NCBI RefSeq assembly: GCF_006337165.1
Contig: NZ_CP040896.1
Coordinates: 992,001-1,056,000 of the forward strand
Length of the DNA stretch: 64,000 nt
Reading direction: 5' to 3'
Origin: Hymenobacter jejuensis
GTDB lineage: Bacteria > Bacteroidota > Bacteroidia > Cytophagales > Hymenobacteraceae
The notes under the pieces are model-generated. The model was given only the letters and a program-made list of their open reading frames with translations, was not told where the DNA came from and ran no database searches. Each line of letters begins with the position of its first letter. Position 1 is the first letter of the stretch. Positions 8,235 to 17,260 of the stretch are shown piece by piece. The position numbers were made by a program, and so were the translations under genes.

Positions 8235-10424
8235 TTAGTGCCTGAATAGCAATTCGCGGTATTTCACCAAAGGCCAGTCTTCATCGGCCACCATCAATTC
8301 CAGTTTATCCACGGCACGGCGGATGACGTCGAACCGATCGCGAATGGTTTCGCAATAGGCTACGGCGCGCTCGTGCGTGTCTTCGATCTTGTTGGCCACT
8401 TTCCGGCTTTCCACCATCGCGTCTACTTCCGTCTTGATGGTGGACACGTAGCGCGAAATGGCCTTGATGGTATCCAGGGTTACGTTGGTATGGTCGCCGT
8501 CGAGGCCAATCTCGCGTAGGCCGCACACGTTGTTAATGAGCTTGGTCTGGTAGGCAATGGCCGTCGGGATGATGTGGTTGATGGCCAAATCGCCCATCGT
8601 GCGGCCTTCGATCTGGATTTTTTTGATGTAGTCTTCCAGCAGAATCTCGTGGCGGGCGTGTAGCTCGACGTGCGTCAAGATGTGATGGCGTTCGAACAAC
8701 GCTGCTGCGTCTTCCCGAATGAGCGCGTCCAAGGCGTGGGGCGTGGTGGGCACATTGGCGAGGCCGCGCTTCGCTGCTTCTTCCTTCCATTCATCCGAAT
8801 AGCCATTGCCTTCGAAGCGTACATTTTTAGAAGAAATCACGTAGTCGCGCAGTACGTCTACGATGGCGACTTCCTTCTTTTTACCCTTCTCAATCAGGCC
8901 GTCAACGGTGGCTTTAAAATCGATGAGTTGATCGGCGACGATGGCGTTGAGCGTGGTCATGGCCGAGGAGCAGTTGGCCGAGGAGCCCACGGCGCGGAAC
9001 TCGAACTTGTTGCCCGTGAAGGCGAAGGGCGAGGTGCGGTTGCGGTCGGTGTTGTCGAGCAGGATGGCCGGGATCTTGTCGATGCCCAGTTTGAGGTAGA
9101 TGTTGTCGCCCTTGTCCAGGGGCAGCTTGGCCGTGCGCTCCAGCTCGTCCAGGACCGAGTCCAGCATCGAACCCACGAACACGCTCATGATGGCCGGCGG
9201 CGCTTCGTTGGCCCCCAGGCGGTGGTCGTTTGAAGCCGACGCGATGCTGGCCCGCAACAGCTCACCGTAGCGGTGCACGGCCTTGATCACATTCACAAAA
9301 AAGGTCAGGAATTGCAGGTTTTCCTTCGGCCGACCGCCGGGCGCGAGCAAGTTGACGCCCGTGTCGGTGCTCATGGCCCAGTTGTTATGCTTGCCCGAAC
9401 CGTTGATCCCTGCAAAGGGCTTTTCGTGCAGCAAGACCTTGAAGTTGTGCCGCTCTGCCACTTTACCCATCAAATCCATCAGGAGTTGGTTGTGGTCGAC
9501 GGCCAAGTTCGCGTCTTCGAAAGTCGGGGCGCACTCAAACTGGTTGGGCGCCACTTCGTTGTGGCGCGTGCGCAGCGGGATGCCCAACTTAGTAGCCTCT
9601 TCCTCAAATTCGAGCATAAAAGCATGCACTCTACTTGGTATCGAGCCAAAGTAGTGATCTTCAAGCTGTTGACCCTTCGATGGCGCATGTCCAAATAGCG
9701 TGCGGCCGGTCATCACGAGGTCAGGACGGGCGTCGTAGAGGGCTTTGTCCACCAGAAAATACTCCTGCTCGATGCCCAGCGTGGTGTGCACGCGCTGCAC
9801 GTCTTTGTCGAAGTAGTGACAGACATCGACGGCCGCTTTTTCAAGCACAGCCAGCGACTTGAGCAGCGGCGCTTTGTAGTCGAGCGCTTCGCCGGTGTAG
9901 GCCACGAAAATCGTGGGAATACACAGCGTCTTCGCCCCTGCCGTCTCTAAAATAAAAGCCGGTGACGTGGGGTCCCAGGCGGTGTAGCCGCGGGCCTCGA
10001 AGGTGTTGCGAATACCGCCGTTGGGGAACGACGAAGCGTCGGGCTCTTGCTGCACCAGCGCCGAGCCTTTGAACTTGTCGATGGCCTTGCCTTCGCCGTC
10101 GAGGTCGAAGAATGAATCGTGTTTTTCGGCGGTGGCGCCGGTCAGCGGCTGGAACCAGTGCGTGTAGTGCGTAGCACCTTTGGCCAGGGCCCAAGCTTTC
10201 ATGCCCGCTGCCACGGCATCAGCCAGATCCGAATCGATGGCGTGGCCTTGCTTGATGGTGGCCTGCAATTTTTTGAATGCCGAGCCAGACATGGAAACGC
10301 GCATGGCTTCGGTGTTGAATACGTTTTTGCCGAAGCTGGCGGACCGGCTTTCGGTAGCTGGAACAACTAAAACCGGCTTGCGATGATCGACCAGTTCCAG
10401 CGCTTTGAAGCGCAAAATTGACAT
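8235..10424 (-). CDS. glnN: glutamine synthetase type III
   Basis: Glutamine synthetase III, which makes glutamine from glutamate, ammonia and ATP in the cytoplasm. With the start at 10424 (MSILRFKALEL) the protein has 729 residues, the length I know for the Bacteroides enzyme; an ATG 32 codons upstream would add a non-conserved tail. Active-site blocks are present: LGIEQEYFLVD, RHNEVAPNQFECAP, GINGSGKHNNW and RNRTSPFAFTGNKFEFRA. It is the last gene of a porin-amt-glnN run, so this looks like an ammonium uptake and fixation unit. An intercistronic hairpin precedes it. Confidence 0.95.
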   Translation of the reverse strand: MSILRFKALELVDHRKPVLVVPATESRSASFGKNVFNTEAMRVSMSGSAFKKLQATIKQGHAIDSDLADAVAAGMKAWALAKGATHYTHWFQPLTGATAEKHDSFFDLDGEGKAIDKFKGSALVQQEPDASSFPNGGIRNTFEARGYTAWDPTSPAFILETAGAKTLCIPTIFVAYTGEALDYKAPLLKSLAVLEKAAVDVCHYFDKDVQRVHTTLGIEQEYFLVDKALYDARPDLVMTGRTLFGHAPSKGQQLEDHYFGSIPSRVHAFMLEFEEEATKLGIPLRTRHNEVAPNQFECAPTFEDANLAVDHNQLLMDLMGKVAERHNFKVLLHEKPFAGINGSGKHNNWAMSTDTGVNLLAPGGRPKENLQFLTFFVNVIKAVHRYGELLRASIASASNDHRLGANEAPPAIMSVFVGSMLDSVLDELERTAKLPLDKGDNIYLKLGIDKIPAILLDNTDRNRTSPFAFTGNKFEFRAVGSSANCSSAMTTLNAIVADQLIDFKATVDGLIEKGKKKEVAIVDVLRDYVISSKNVRFEGNGYSDEWKEEAAKRGLANVPTTPHALDALIREDAAALFERHHILTHVELHARHEILLEDYIKKIQIEGRTMGDLAINHIIPTAIAYQTKLINNVCGLREIGLDGDHTNVTLDTIKAISRYVSTIKTEVDAMVESRKVANKIEDTHERAVAYCETIRDRFDVIRRAVDKLELMVADEDWPLVKYRELLFRH

Positions 10425-10470
10425 GGAGAGAAGTCCCGTAAGTGAAGGATGGACAATAAAACCGAGCCGG

Positions 10471-10508
10471 GTAGAAGAGCGCACCGCGTCTGCAACACGC
10501 TCTTCTAC
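10471..10508 (-). terminator. intercistronic hairpin between amt and glnN
   Basis: Perfect 11-bp stem (10471-10481 with 10498-10508) and a 16-nt loop in the 107-bp gap. Read on the minus strand it is followed by a weak T-rich stretch, so it may attenuate read-through from amt into glnN or protect the amt mRNA end. Confidence 0.5.
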
Positions 10509-10531
10509 TGAGTCGGGCAATTAGGCAAAGG

Positions 10532-11908
10532 CTACGAAACCAGCTCTTTGCGATAAGTTTTCTCAAATTCTTCGTCGACGTGATAGGTCGATTCTTCGTG
10601 CTGGCTCAGGTCGAGGCCCAGTTCTTCGTCAGCGTCTTTTACCCGCAGGCCAAACAGCATGTCGGTGAGCTTAAGCAGCACCCAGGAAACGCCAAACGTA
10701 TAGGCAATCACGATCACGAGACCCAGCAGATGGTAGCTGAACACGGTGGTGGTGCCATGCACCAAACCTACTTTCGCCGCAAATACGCCCGTCAGGATCA
10801 TGCCTACGATGCCGCCCAAGCCGTGGCACGGAAACACGTCCAGCGTGTCGTCGATGCGCGTACGGCTGTTTTTCCAGTGCACACCCATAAAGCTGACACC
10901 AGCGCCCACCATCCCTATCAGGATGCTTTGGCCATAATCGACGTAGCCGGCGGCCGGCGTGATGGCGACCAAGCCTACCACGGCCCCGATGCAGGCACCC
11001 ATGGCCGTCGGCTTGCCGCCGCGGGCTACTTCAATCAGCATCCAGGTCAGCAGCGCGGCAGCAGAAGCCAAGTTGGTGTTGACGAAGGACAGTGCCGCCG
11101 TTTCGTTGGCGCCGAGCGCTGAGCCGGCGTTGAAGCCAAACCAGCCGAACCACAGCAGGCCCGTGCCTAGCAGCACAAACGGCACGTTCGGCGTCGAGAA
11201 AGAGGTGCCGTGGTGTGCTTTGCGGGGCCCTAGTACCAGTGCCCCAGCCAGCGCTGCCACGCCCGCCGAGATGTGCACCACAGTGCCACCGGCAAAGTCG
11301 AGCACGCCCCACTTGCGCAAAAAGCCATCAGGGTGCCACGTCCAGTGCGCCAGCGGGCAGTAGATAAATAGGCAAAACAGGACGATAAACGCCAGATAGC
11401 CTTTGAAGCGCACGCGTTCGGCGAACGAGCCGGTGATCAGCGCCGGCGTGATGATGGCGAACTTGAGCTGAAACGCGAAAAACAAAATCAGCGGGATCGT
11501 GGGCGACAAAGCCGGGCTAGGCGCGGTGCCAACGTTGCGCAGCATCAGGAATGTCAGAGGGTTGCCGATGAGGCCGTGCCACGAGTCGCCATAGGCCAGC
11601 GAGAAGCCCACGAAGTACCACAGAATGGAGATAACTCCCAGTGCTACAAAGCTTTGCAACATCGTGGATATCAGGTTCTTAGGCCGCACCATGCCGCCGT
11701 AGAAAAACGACAGACCCGGCGTCATGAGCAGCACGAAAGCCGAAGCGGTTAGCATCCAGGCGATGTCGGCGGCGTTGAGGTCGGTGGGCGCGGCCGCCGA
11801 CGGATGCGGCATGGGCACAAAAGCCGCAATGCCGCTCAGCACGAATAACACGAGCAGCGTGAGCGTGCCGTAATTCATTTTGGTGGTGGAAGGAAGCGTG
11901 TTTTCCAT
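10532..11908 (-). CDS. amt: ammonium transporter (Amt family)
   Basis: Inner-membrane ammonium channel of 458 residues with an N-terminal hydrophobic signal segment and the usual eleven or so membrane spans. Family signatures are visible: MTPGLSFFYGGMVRPKN near 60, DFAGGTVVHISAG carrying the first pore His, and CHGLGGIVGM carrying the second. The C-terminal cytoplasmic tail is acidic. An alternative ATG lies ten codons in (11878). Encoded between a porin and GSIII on the same strand. No GlnK-type gene is seen next to it. Confidence 0.95.
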   Translation of the reverse strand: MENTLPSTTKMNYGTLTLLVLFVLSGIAAFVPMPHPSAAAPTDLNAADIAWMLTASAFVLLMTPGLSFFYGGMVRPKNLISTMLQSFVALGVISILWYFVGFSLAYGDSWHGLIGNPLTFLMLRNVGTAPSPALSPTIPLILFFAFQLKFAIITPALITGSFAERVRFKGYLAFIVLFCLFIYCPLAHWTWHPDGFLRKWGVLDFAGGTVVHISAGVAALAGALVLGPRKAHHGTSFSTPNVPFVLLGTGLLWFGWFGFNAGSALGANETAALSFVNTNLASAAALLTWMLIEVARGGKPTAMGACIGAVVGLVAITPAAGYVDYGQSILIGMVGAGVSFMGVHWKNSRTRIDDTLDVFPCHGLGGIVGMILTGVFAAKVGLVHGTTTVFSYHLLGLVIVIAYTFGVSWVLLKLTDMLFGLRVKDADEELGLDLSQHEESTYHVDEEFEKTYRKELVS

Positions 11909-12002
11909 GGGAGAGTAATCGTTTTAATTCAACCTTCTTTGTTTAAATGAAAAGCCAAGCAGCTGACAGGCCGCTTTTGCAGCGGACGCCCAAGCGCGTT
12001 CT

Positions 12003-13055
12003 TCAGAATTTGTAGACCGCCGCCAATAGCCCGCTTACCGTTGATTTTTTACTGTTGCCGGATTTATCCGCGAAGATGCCCGCGCCCGACCCGCTGCTGT
12101 CGAGGCGCACTTCCGGAATAATGGTCAGGTTGTCCTTTCGGAAATTCGCGGAGAGCGTGGTTTCGACGATATCCTTCCCGAAACCGAGCACCGTTTTTTT
12201 GTCGTTGAAATACTCGCCCCGCAGCGTAAGCCCAAACCAGGGCACCGGATCGAGGTTGGCATACAGCGCCGAGCCCCACCACGAATGGTAGTTCTGCCAG
12301 CCGGTTTCGGTGCGCTCCTGCCGGTACTGCATCGTGCCGTTGTAGGAGAAGCTAATCTTTGACGATGGTGCAAACGTCAGGACCACATCGCCCTGCTGCA
12401 CGCGCATCGAATCCTGCTGTTTGCCGCCCTGGTAGTTGAAATAAGCCTTTATTTTATCGTCGGCGGTGCTGGTTGCAACCTGCGCGATAAAGGTTTTGGG
12501 CATGTGGCTAGCGCTTTTCAGGTCCGTCGGGTTGGCAATGCCGGCCATTAGCACCGTCTTGTCGCTCACCGTGAACTCGGCTTTTAGGCCGGTATGGAAA
12601 AAAGGCCCATACGAGAACATGTAGCTCATGCTGTAATTCCGATTCAGGTACGGGTCCACCGACTCGTAGCCCACGTGCGTGGCCCAGCTGCCGCCCGTAA
12701 TCTTGATTTTGTCGGTGGGCGCGTAGGTGATAAACAGCTGCTTGATCGCAAATCGGGTGTTGGCGTCGTTGTAAGAAAATTCCTCGGCGCGCCGACCAAA
12801 TCCGACGTCAGCCACCAGGCCTACTTTGCCAAAAGAATGCTCCGCTTTCAGCGAAATCATGCCTAATTCAAACGAATTGTGGCTGTTGGTAAAGCTTGTC
12901 AGGTTGTTGTAAGGAGATTCTTTGGGGTTATTAAAATTATGCCGGTAGTACACGTCTGCGTAGCCGGAAATTTTAAAGGGCTTCACCTGCACAGAATCTC
13001 CCGGATCGGCAATAAATGGTGAGCACAGCGCAAAAACTGTTGTACAAAAAAGCAT
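12003..13055 (-). CDS. outer-membrane beta-barrel porin (BBP2-like)
   Basis: Predicted outer-membrane beta-barrel of 350 residues: signal peptide (about 1-16), then alternating amphipathic strands rich in Tyr/Phe/Gly (for example KISGYADVYYRHNF) and an aromatic C-terminus ending in Phe (AAVYKF). It resembles the family of porins often found beside amt genes in Bacteroidota. By position it would let ammonium or small nitrogen compounds cross the outer membrane. That role is inferred. Confidence 0.75.
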   Translation of the reverse strand: MLFCTTVFALCSPFIADPGDSVQVKPFKISGYADVYYRHNFNNPKESPYNNLTSFTNSHNSFELGMISLKAEHSFGKVGLVADVGFGRRAEEFSYNDANTRFAIKQLFITYAPTDKIKITGGSWATHVGYESVDPYLNRNYSMSYMFSYGPFFHTGLKAEFTVSDKTVLMAGIANPTDLKSASHMPKTFIAQVATSTADDKIKAYFNYQGGKQQDSMRVQQGDVVLTFAPSSKISFSYNGTMQYRQERTETGWQNYHSWWGSALYANLDPVPWFGLTLRGEYFNDKKTVLGFGKDIVETTLSANFRKDNLTIIPEVRLDSSGSGAGIFADKSGNSKKSTVSGLLAAVYKF

Positions 13056-13587
13056 ACGGTCCGGGTTATGAGTGACACACGAAAAAGGTCATGAAACGAG
13101 CCCGCCGGTCGAAACCAAGCAGGTATGCGGAGCCTTTGTTCTCACTTTCGAAAGCACACGGAAAACCAGGGCCAGGATTGCGGCCCGTGCGTCATCCGCA
13201 CTTAGCTGAAAGTGTATGCTATGCTGTTCTCAAAACTCTCCTGGTCCTGCAGTACCAGTCTACACTAGGCGTTCATTGCCAGCCGGCGCTTGCGGGTTAG
13301 TGGCTTGTGTGTAGCGGTAACGATCCATAGGGAACGGCCTGAAAAATACCTGTTTTCCTAAAGTATCCACCCTTCATTTTACCCCTAATGTATAGAATTA
13401 TATGCATTGCCAAAATAAATCGCCTAAAATTTTAGGGTGCTTCTCATAAATAATGGTACAATCTTATTATGCATGCCATCATATTTTAGGTCTTTTTCGG
13501 AAAAATGCCTTTTTTGATACAGCGCTCGCCAGACGTTGTTCCGAGGCTTTCTTTCACCCACGAAATCTTGGCTGACGTAGTGCAGGC
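13056..13587. other. 532-bp intergenic region upstream of the porin
   Basis: Divergent spacer between the porin run and the phosphoesterase. No convincing gene. The right half (about 13370-13500) is AT-rich and carries the palindrome at 13423-13436, so control sequences for both sides probably lie here. Confidence 0.5.
13423..13436. promoter_or_regulatory. 14-bp palindrome, possible operator
   Basis: CCTAAAATTTTAGG is a perfect palindrome. A related half site (TTTTAGG) recurs at 13484-13490 and another (CCTAAA) near 13357. It lies in the control region between the porin and the phosphoesterase. No regulator can be assigned. Confidence 0.35.
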
Positions 13588-14268
13588 ATGGAAACCTATG
13601 TGCTAGGCGACATTCACGGGGCTTACCGCGCTTTGGAGCAAGTCTTGGAGCGCAGTCCCTTCCGACCGGGCATCGACCGCCTGATTCACCTGGGCGACGT
13701 GGCCGATGGCTGGCCCGAAACACCGGAATGCGTGGAGCGGCTGTTGTCCATTCCCAGAAGCATCTGGCTGCAAGGCAACCACGACTGGTGGGCTGCCGAG
13801 TGGATGGCTACCCAATTGCCGCTTCCGGACATAAATAAGATTTGGTACTTGCAGGGCGGTAAAGCCACCTACGAGGCCTACCAGCGAGTGCCCAAAAGCC
13901 GCCTCCAGCACCATTTCCGAAATTTCTTCGGTAAGCAGCTTCCTTATTTCGAAGACAACCTAGGCAACCTGTACGTGCACGCCGGGTATGACCCCGAGCT
14001 GCCCATCGCAGCGCAAGACCCGTACGACCTGATCTGGACGCGGAGCTTATGGCGCTATCGGAAGCCGGCCACAGGCTACAAGGAGTGCTTTATTGGCCAC
14101 ACGCCCACTTGGCCCGCCCACCTGGTGCCCTGCCACCACGAAAACGTCTGGAATCTGGATCAGGGCGCGGCGTACAGCGGCCGCTTGAGCATGATGAATG
14201 TGCGCACCAAAGAATTTGTGCAGAGCGACGTGGTGAAGGAACTGTATCCCGGCGTGAAAGGCAGATAA
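13588..14268 (+). CDS. PPP-family metallophosphoesterase
   Basis: Serine/threonine-phosphatase-like metallophosphoesterase, 226 residues. The di-metal motifs are all visible: GDIHG (7-11), GDVADG near 37, GNHDWW near 65, HAGYDP near 133 and GHTPTW near 173. It could act on phosphoproteins or dinucleoside polyphosphates; the sequence alone does not decide. No signal peptide, so cytoplasmic. Transcribed alone. Confidence 0.85.
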   Translation: METYVLGDIHGAYRALEQVLERSPFRPGIDRLIHLGDVADGWPETPECVERLLSIPRSIWLQGNHDWWAAEWMATQLPLPDINKIWYLQGGKATYEAYQRVPKSRLQHHFRNFFGKQLPYFEDNLGNLYVHAGYDPELPIAAQDPYDLIWTRSLWRYRKPATGYKECFIGHTPTWPAHLVPCHHENVWNLDQGAAYSGRLSMMNVRTKEFVQSDVVKELYPGVKGR

Positions 14269-14285
14269 ACGCCGCCAACTTATAG

Positions 14286-14320
14286 CTACATAATACATTG
14301 ATTATCAATTTATTATGTAA
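14286..14320. repeat. 35-bp three-block palindrome, copy 2
   Basis: CTACATAA, four bases, TTGATTATCAA (14298-14308), four bases, TTATGTAA. This is the most symmetrical copy: both outer blocks and the core form a single dyad. Intergenic. Confidence 0.75.
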
Positions 14321-14458
14321 CCACTAATCTTTCACTACGAAATAATAGTAGCTACCCGGATGAGTCTTTGGCGAGCTGAGCCGTAAACAGGATGGTCGGG
14401 GCGCGATTCTGCGCCTTTTATTTGACTTACAACGCGTTGAGATTCAGCGCTGCCCTCC

Positions 14459-15157
14459 ATGAAAAATTTCACTGTAGAACGTCTTTCCTTCGATACGCTT
14501 ACCGAACTGCCGAACGCTTGGCAAAACTCCGACTACCAGGGGCTACTGCGCAACATGAGCTACGACAACCCCGAAGAGATTGAGCCCGCGGAGCTGAAAG
14601 CCATGTGCCTGATGTCGCTGACGGACTTAGAGCCCAACGAAGCCGCCGAACTTGTACTGAACTACCTGTTTGCTGATCAACTCAATGCCGGCCAAGTCGA
14701 GAACCTAGCCCACCAAATGCTGACCGAAAAGCTGTGGGAAGAAAACCCGGAGCTTTCGCAGCACGAAGGCTTTTTTAAAGCGACCCAACTGCTCTACGAA
14801 GCCTACAACGGCAAATTTCCGCGGACCGAGGCCGTGCAGTTTCAGGTGCAGCTAACGGCCGCCGAGCCCGATGGCCTGACCGTGTTCGAGGAGCAGCCAG
14901 AGGCGCCCGTATTGCGGCTGCTGGCCCAAGGCATGCCGGACAATACCTTGCTCAAACGCCTGTTCAGCGAGCAATTGGCAGGCACTAGCTTTCCCGAGGC
15001 GCAGGACATTCTCTGGCAGCTTCGTAAGATCAAGAGCGAGGGCCAGAGCGTGGTCTTTGAAGTTGTAAGCTCGGCGTATTGGCTCGACGACTTCAAATAC
15101 GCCGACACCTACGAGGCTACTACTCAGGCTGATGCTAGCATTGAGGAAGAAAGCTGA
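14459..15157 (+). CDS. hypothetical acidic cytoplasmic protein
   Basis: Protein of 232 residues, acidic and Leu/Glu-rich, mostly helical in appearance, with no signal peptide, membrane segment or motif I recognise. The C-terminus is Ala/Thr/Glu-rich and probably disordered. Codon use matches the neighbours, so it looks like a real resident gene. No operon partner; it converges with a methyltransferase gene 12 bp away. Confidence 0.65.
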   Translation: MKNFTVERLSFDTLTELPNAWQNSDYQGLLRNMSYDNPEEIEPAELKAMCLMSLTDLEPNEAAELVLNYLFADQLNAGQVENLAHQMLTEKLWEENPELSQHEGFFKATQLLYEAYNGKFPRTEAVQFQVQLTAAEPDGLTVFEEQPEAPVLRLLAQGMPDNTLLKRLFSEQLAGTSFPEAQDILWQLRKIKSEGQSVVFEVVSSAYWLDDFKYADTYEATTQADASIEEES

Positions 15158-15169
15158 TTTCCAGTAGCC

Positions 15170-15796
15170 TCAAGGCTTCTGAAACAGAAACGATACCACC
15201 CGCGGTGTAGTAGCACGGTCGCCGTCGTCGAACCATTCCTGCACCGCGACGCAGCGCAAGCCATGGTGCCGGGCACTTTCCGTGTAATCGGAAATGTGGT
15301 GGACGTAGCATTCTAGCTCCCGTACGCCGTGGGCGGTGTCGAAGCGGGCTTTGCTGCCTTGGTACTGCTTGAAGGGGTGCAGTTCGCCAACGTAAAAAAG
15401 TCCGCCGACCGCCAGCGCCTCGCTAGCTTGTTGAAACACAAAGTCAAGATTTTCAATGTGTTCCAACATCAGGCTACAGGTAATCAGGTTGGCTGGGGTG
15501 CTGGCAAACGCCCAAGCATTGGTAATGTCGGCCTGCTGAAAATCTACGTTGGGCAGCGCTAGTTTCGCCTTGGCTTTGCTCAGCATTTCCACCGAAAAAT
15601 CAACGGCCGTGACGTGTGCAGCGCGGCTTGCCAGCCATTCGGTGTTTTTGCCGGTGCCGCAACCGATCTCGATGGCTTCGGCAAATGCGCCGGGCGGCAC
15701 CACGCTTCGGATGGCCAGTGCTTCGATATCCCGCGTCTTGTTCAGAACGGCATCGTACGTCGCGGCCCAGGAATTGTATGCTTGCTGAACGTTCAT
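15170..15796 (-). CDS. class I SAM-dependent methyltransferase
   Basis: Rossmann-fold methyltransferase of 208 residues. SAM-binding motif I is AIEIGCGTGKNTEWLA, followed by VTAVDFSVEML and the motif IV region LITCSLMLEHIENL. I start it at 15796 (MNVQQAYNSW), since the longer ORF to 15859 runs through a terminator hairpin. Closest in style to UbiE/BioC-like small-molecule methyltransferases; substrate unknown. Confidence 0.82.
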   Translation of the reverse strand: MNVQQAYNSWAATYDAVLNKTRDIEALAIRSVVPPGAFAEAIEIGCGTGKNTEWLASRAAHVTAVDFSVEMLSKAKAKLALPNVDFQQADITNAWAFASTPANLITCSLMLEHIENLDFVFQQASEALAVGGLFYVGELHPFKQYQGSKARFDTAHGVRELECYVHHISDYTESARHHGLRCVAVQEWFDDGDRATTPRVVSFLFQKP

Positions 15797-15842
15797 CGGA
15801 AAGAGGTTTAGCGCTAATTCGCACAAAGTTGCAAAAGCTTTT

Positions 15843-15885
15843 AAAACCAAAAAGGACAACCCGGTGGGTTGTCCTTTTTGGTTTT
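15843..15885 (-). terminator. hairpin terminator
   Basis: Perfect 20-bp stem (15843-15862 with 15866-15885) and a 3-nt loop. Both ends are A/T-rich, so it could work in both directions. It ends the gene at 15958-16416. Confidence 0.85.
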
Positions 15886-15957
15886 GGAGCGATCATGTAT
15901 CCGCAATGGCCATTTACACAAGTCTTTAACAATCAAATGCTTGTATAAATGATATGT

Positions 15958-16416
15958 TTATTGGTTTTTGACCTGCACGGGCAGGTCTTCCAATTGGGCG
16001 TAGCTTAGCTTCCAGGCACCGTCGGCACCTTTTTTCCAGAGCAGGATGAAGTTGCCTTCCCCGATGCCGTGGGGCTGGTCGGGGGCAGAAGGCATCACAT
16101 CCACTGAGAAAGTACCGGCTTCGTAGGCCAGATGGCTATCGACGTCGGAGCTTACCACGTTGGTTTTCAGATCGGTGATGGTGCCGAGCGTGGCTTTCAC
16201 CCATTTGTCGGTTACTTCCGATTTGCCTTTGAAGTGCGTTTCGCCTTGCAAAAACTGGGCGTCGTCGGCCAACAGCGCGGTCAATTTATCGGCATCCTTG
16301 TTATTCCAGGCGCTGATAAACTGTTGGTTCAGGTCCTGAACGTTGACATCGTCTTTCTTGTCGGAGCAAGACACGAGGAGGGCAGTGGCGAGCAAAAGGC
16401 CGGTCAGCGATTTCAT
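15958..16416 (-). CDS. SnoaL/NTF2-like lipoprotein (DUF4440-type)
   Basis: Small lipoprotein of 152 residues with the start at 16416 (MKSLTGLLLATALLVSC); the cysteine at residue 17 follows a good lipobox. The mature part resembles the NTF2/SnoaL fold of DUF4440 proteins (FISAWNNKDADKLTALLADDA...). Members bind small molecules or act as enzymes, but this one cannot be assigned. The longer reading frame to 16464 overlaps the terminator of the next gene and is unlikely. Confidence 0.75.
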   Translation of the reverse strand: MKSLTGLLLATALLVSCSDKKDDVNVQDLNQQFISAWNNKDADKLTALLADDAQFLQGETHFKGKSEVTDKWVKATLGTITDLKTNVVSSDVDSHLAYEAGTFSVDVMPSAPDQPHGIGEGNFILLWKKGADGAWKLSYAQLEDLPVQVKNQ

Positions 16417-16451
16417 GAAAGTAGGGTTTGGAGGGAGGGACGCGAAGATGC

Positions 16452-16483
16452 AAAAAAAGCCCAAGCACAGGAGCTTGGGCTTT
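16452..16483 (-). terminator. rho-independent terminator
   Basis: Stem AAGCCCAAGC / GCTTGGGCTT with a short loop. On the minus strand it ends in a run of seven T. It belongs to the glycine-zipper gene. Confidence 0.85.
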
Positions 16484-16503
16484 GAAATGGGAGAAGCTCC
16501 GGA

Positions 16504-17016
16504 TTACCAGCTCTTTCTTCTGTACTCCGAGGTGGAGTAAGCCGTTGTGTGGTCGCCGTACGACTCGTTGGGCAGATACGCCGCACCCATTGCATAAGGC
16601 GCAGGCGTTACGCCTGTTACGGCAGCGTTGGTAGCTACGAGGCTGTTGGCCATAGGCGCTGCCGATTTGGCGGGAGCAGCCTCACGCCGGGCAACGGCAG
16701 CCCGGTTGGCTGCGGCGCGGTTAGCGGCCGCTCTTTCGGCAGCAGCGCGGTTGGCAGCGGCAATCCGCGCTTTGTTTTTGTTGTCGATGTGCTTGCCGAT
16801 GCCGTATCCGGCACCACCGCCTACCACACCGCCCACTACGCCACCTACTACGCGGTTGCGCTTGTTGATGAGTGCGCCGGCAGCAGCGCCCACGCCGGTC
16901 CCGATGACGGCACCTTTAGCTTGGGGACTCCAAGGCTTGCGTTGGGCTTGGGCCGAGTTGCCAAAAGCAACGGCCAGGATCAAGATCAGACTGATGATAT
17001 AAGTGGCCTTTTTCAT
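16504..17016 (-). CDS. glycine-zipper (YMGG-like) envelope protein
   Basis: Protein of 170 residues with a signal peptide (about 1-24, ending AQAQ), then a glycine-zipper segment (GAVIGTGVGAAAGAL and GGVVGGVVGGGAGYGIG). An Ala/Asn/Arg-rich stretch built from repeated AANRAA units follows at about 85-115, then a Tyr/Ser-rich tail. Such zippers insert into or pack against membranes. Exact role unknown. Confidence 0.75.
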   Translation of the reverse strand: MKKATYIISLILILAVAFGNSAQAQRKPWSPQAKGAVIGTGVGAAAGALINKRNRVVGGVVGGVVGGGAGYGIGKHIDNKNKARIAAANRAAAERAAANRAAANRAAVARREAAPAKSAAPMANSLVATNAAVTGVTPAPYAMGAAYLPNESYGDHTTAYSTSEYRRKSW

Positions 17017-17151
17017 GACGATTGAAATTTGAGTTCCGAAAATTATACTCAGCTGTAAAGGTGAAGTACAATCACCATGCCATAAGAGTATTTTCCTATT
17101 TCTTGGCGAAGAACGAAGCTGAACAGAAAAAGTTGGCCGCGGCCCAAAACG

Positions 17152-17224
17152 GCAGCAGGCGCCGGCCGGGAAAGCAGATCAGCAAGTGTTTTGCTCCCTC
17201 CTCTCTCCTGCCGGCGCCTGCTGC
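17152..17224 (-). terminator. long-loop GC-rich hairpin after the TerB-like gene
   Basis: Perfect 15-bp stem (17152-17166 with 17210-17224), GC-rich, with a 43-nt loop, directly 3' of the gene at 17261-17674. No clear T-run, so its role as a terminator is tentative. Confidence 0.45.
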
Positions 17225-17260
17225 GCTTCTGTTGCTTTCGCGGCTGCTCTGTGCCTCCGC

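Noticed and set aside
13091-13300. 69-codon ORF in the porin upstream region
   Set aside because: No homology-like features and no conserved start context. It is more likely part of the control region.
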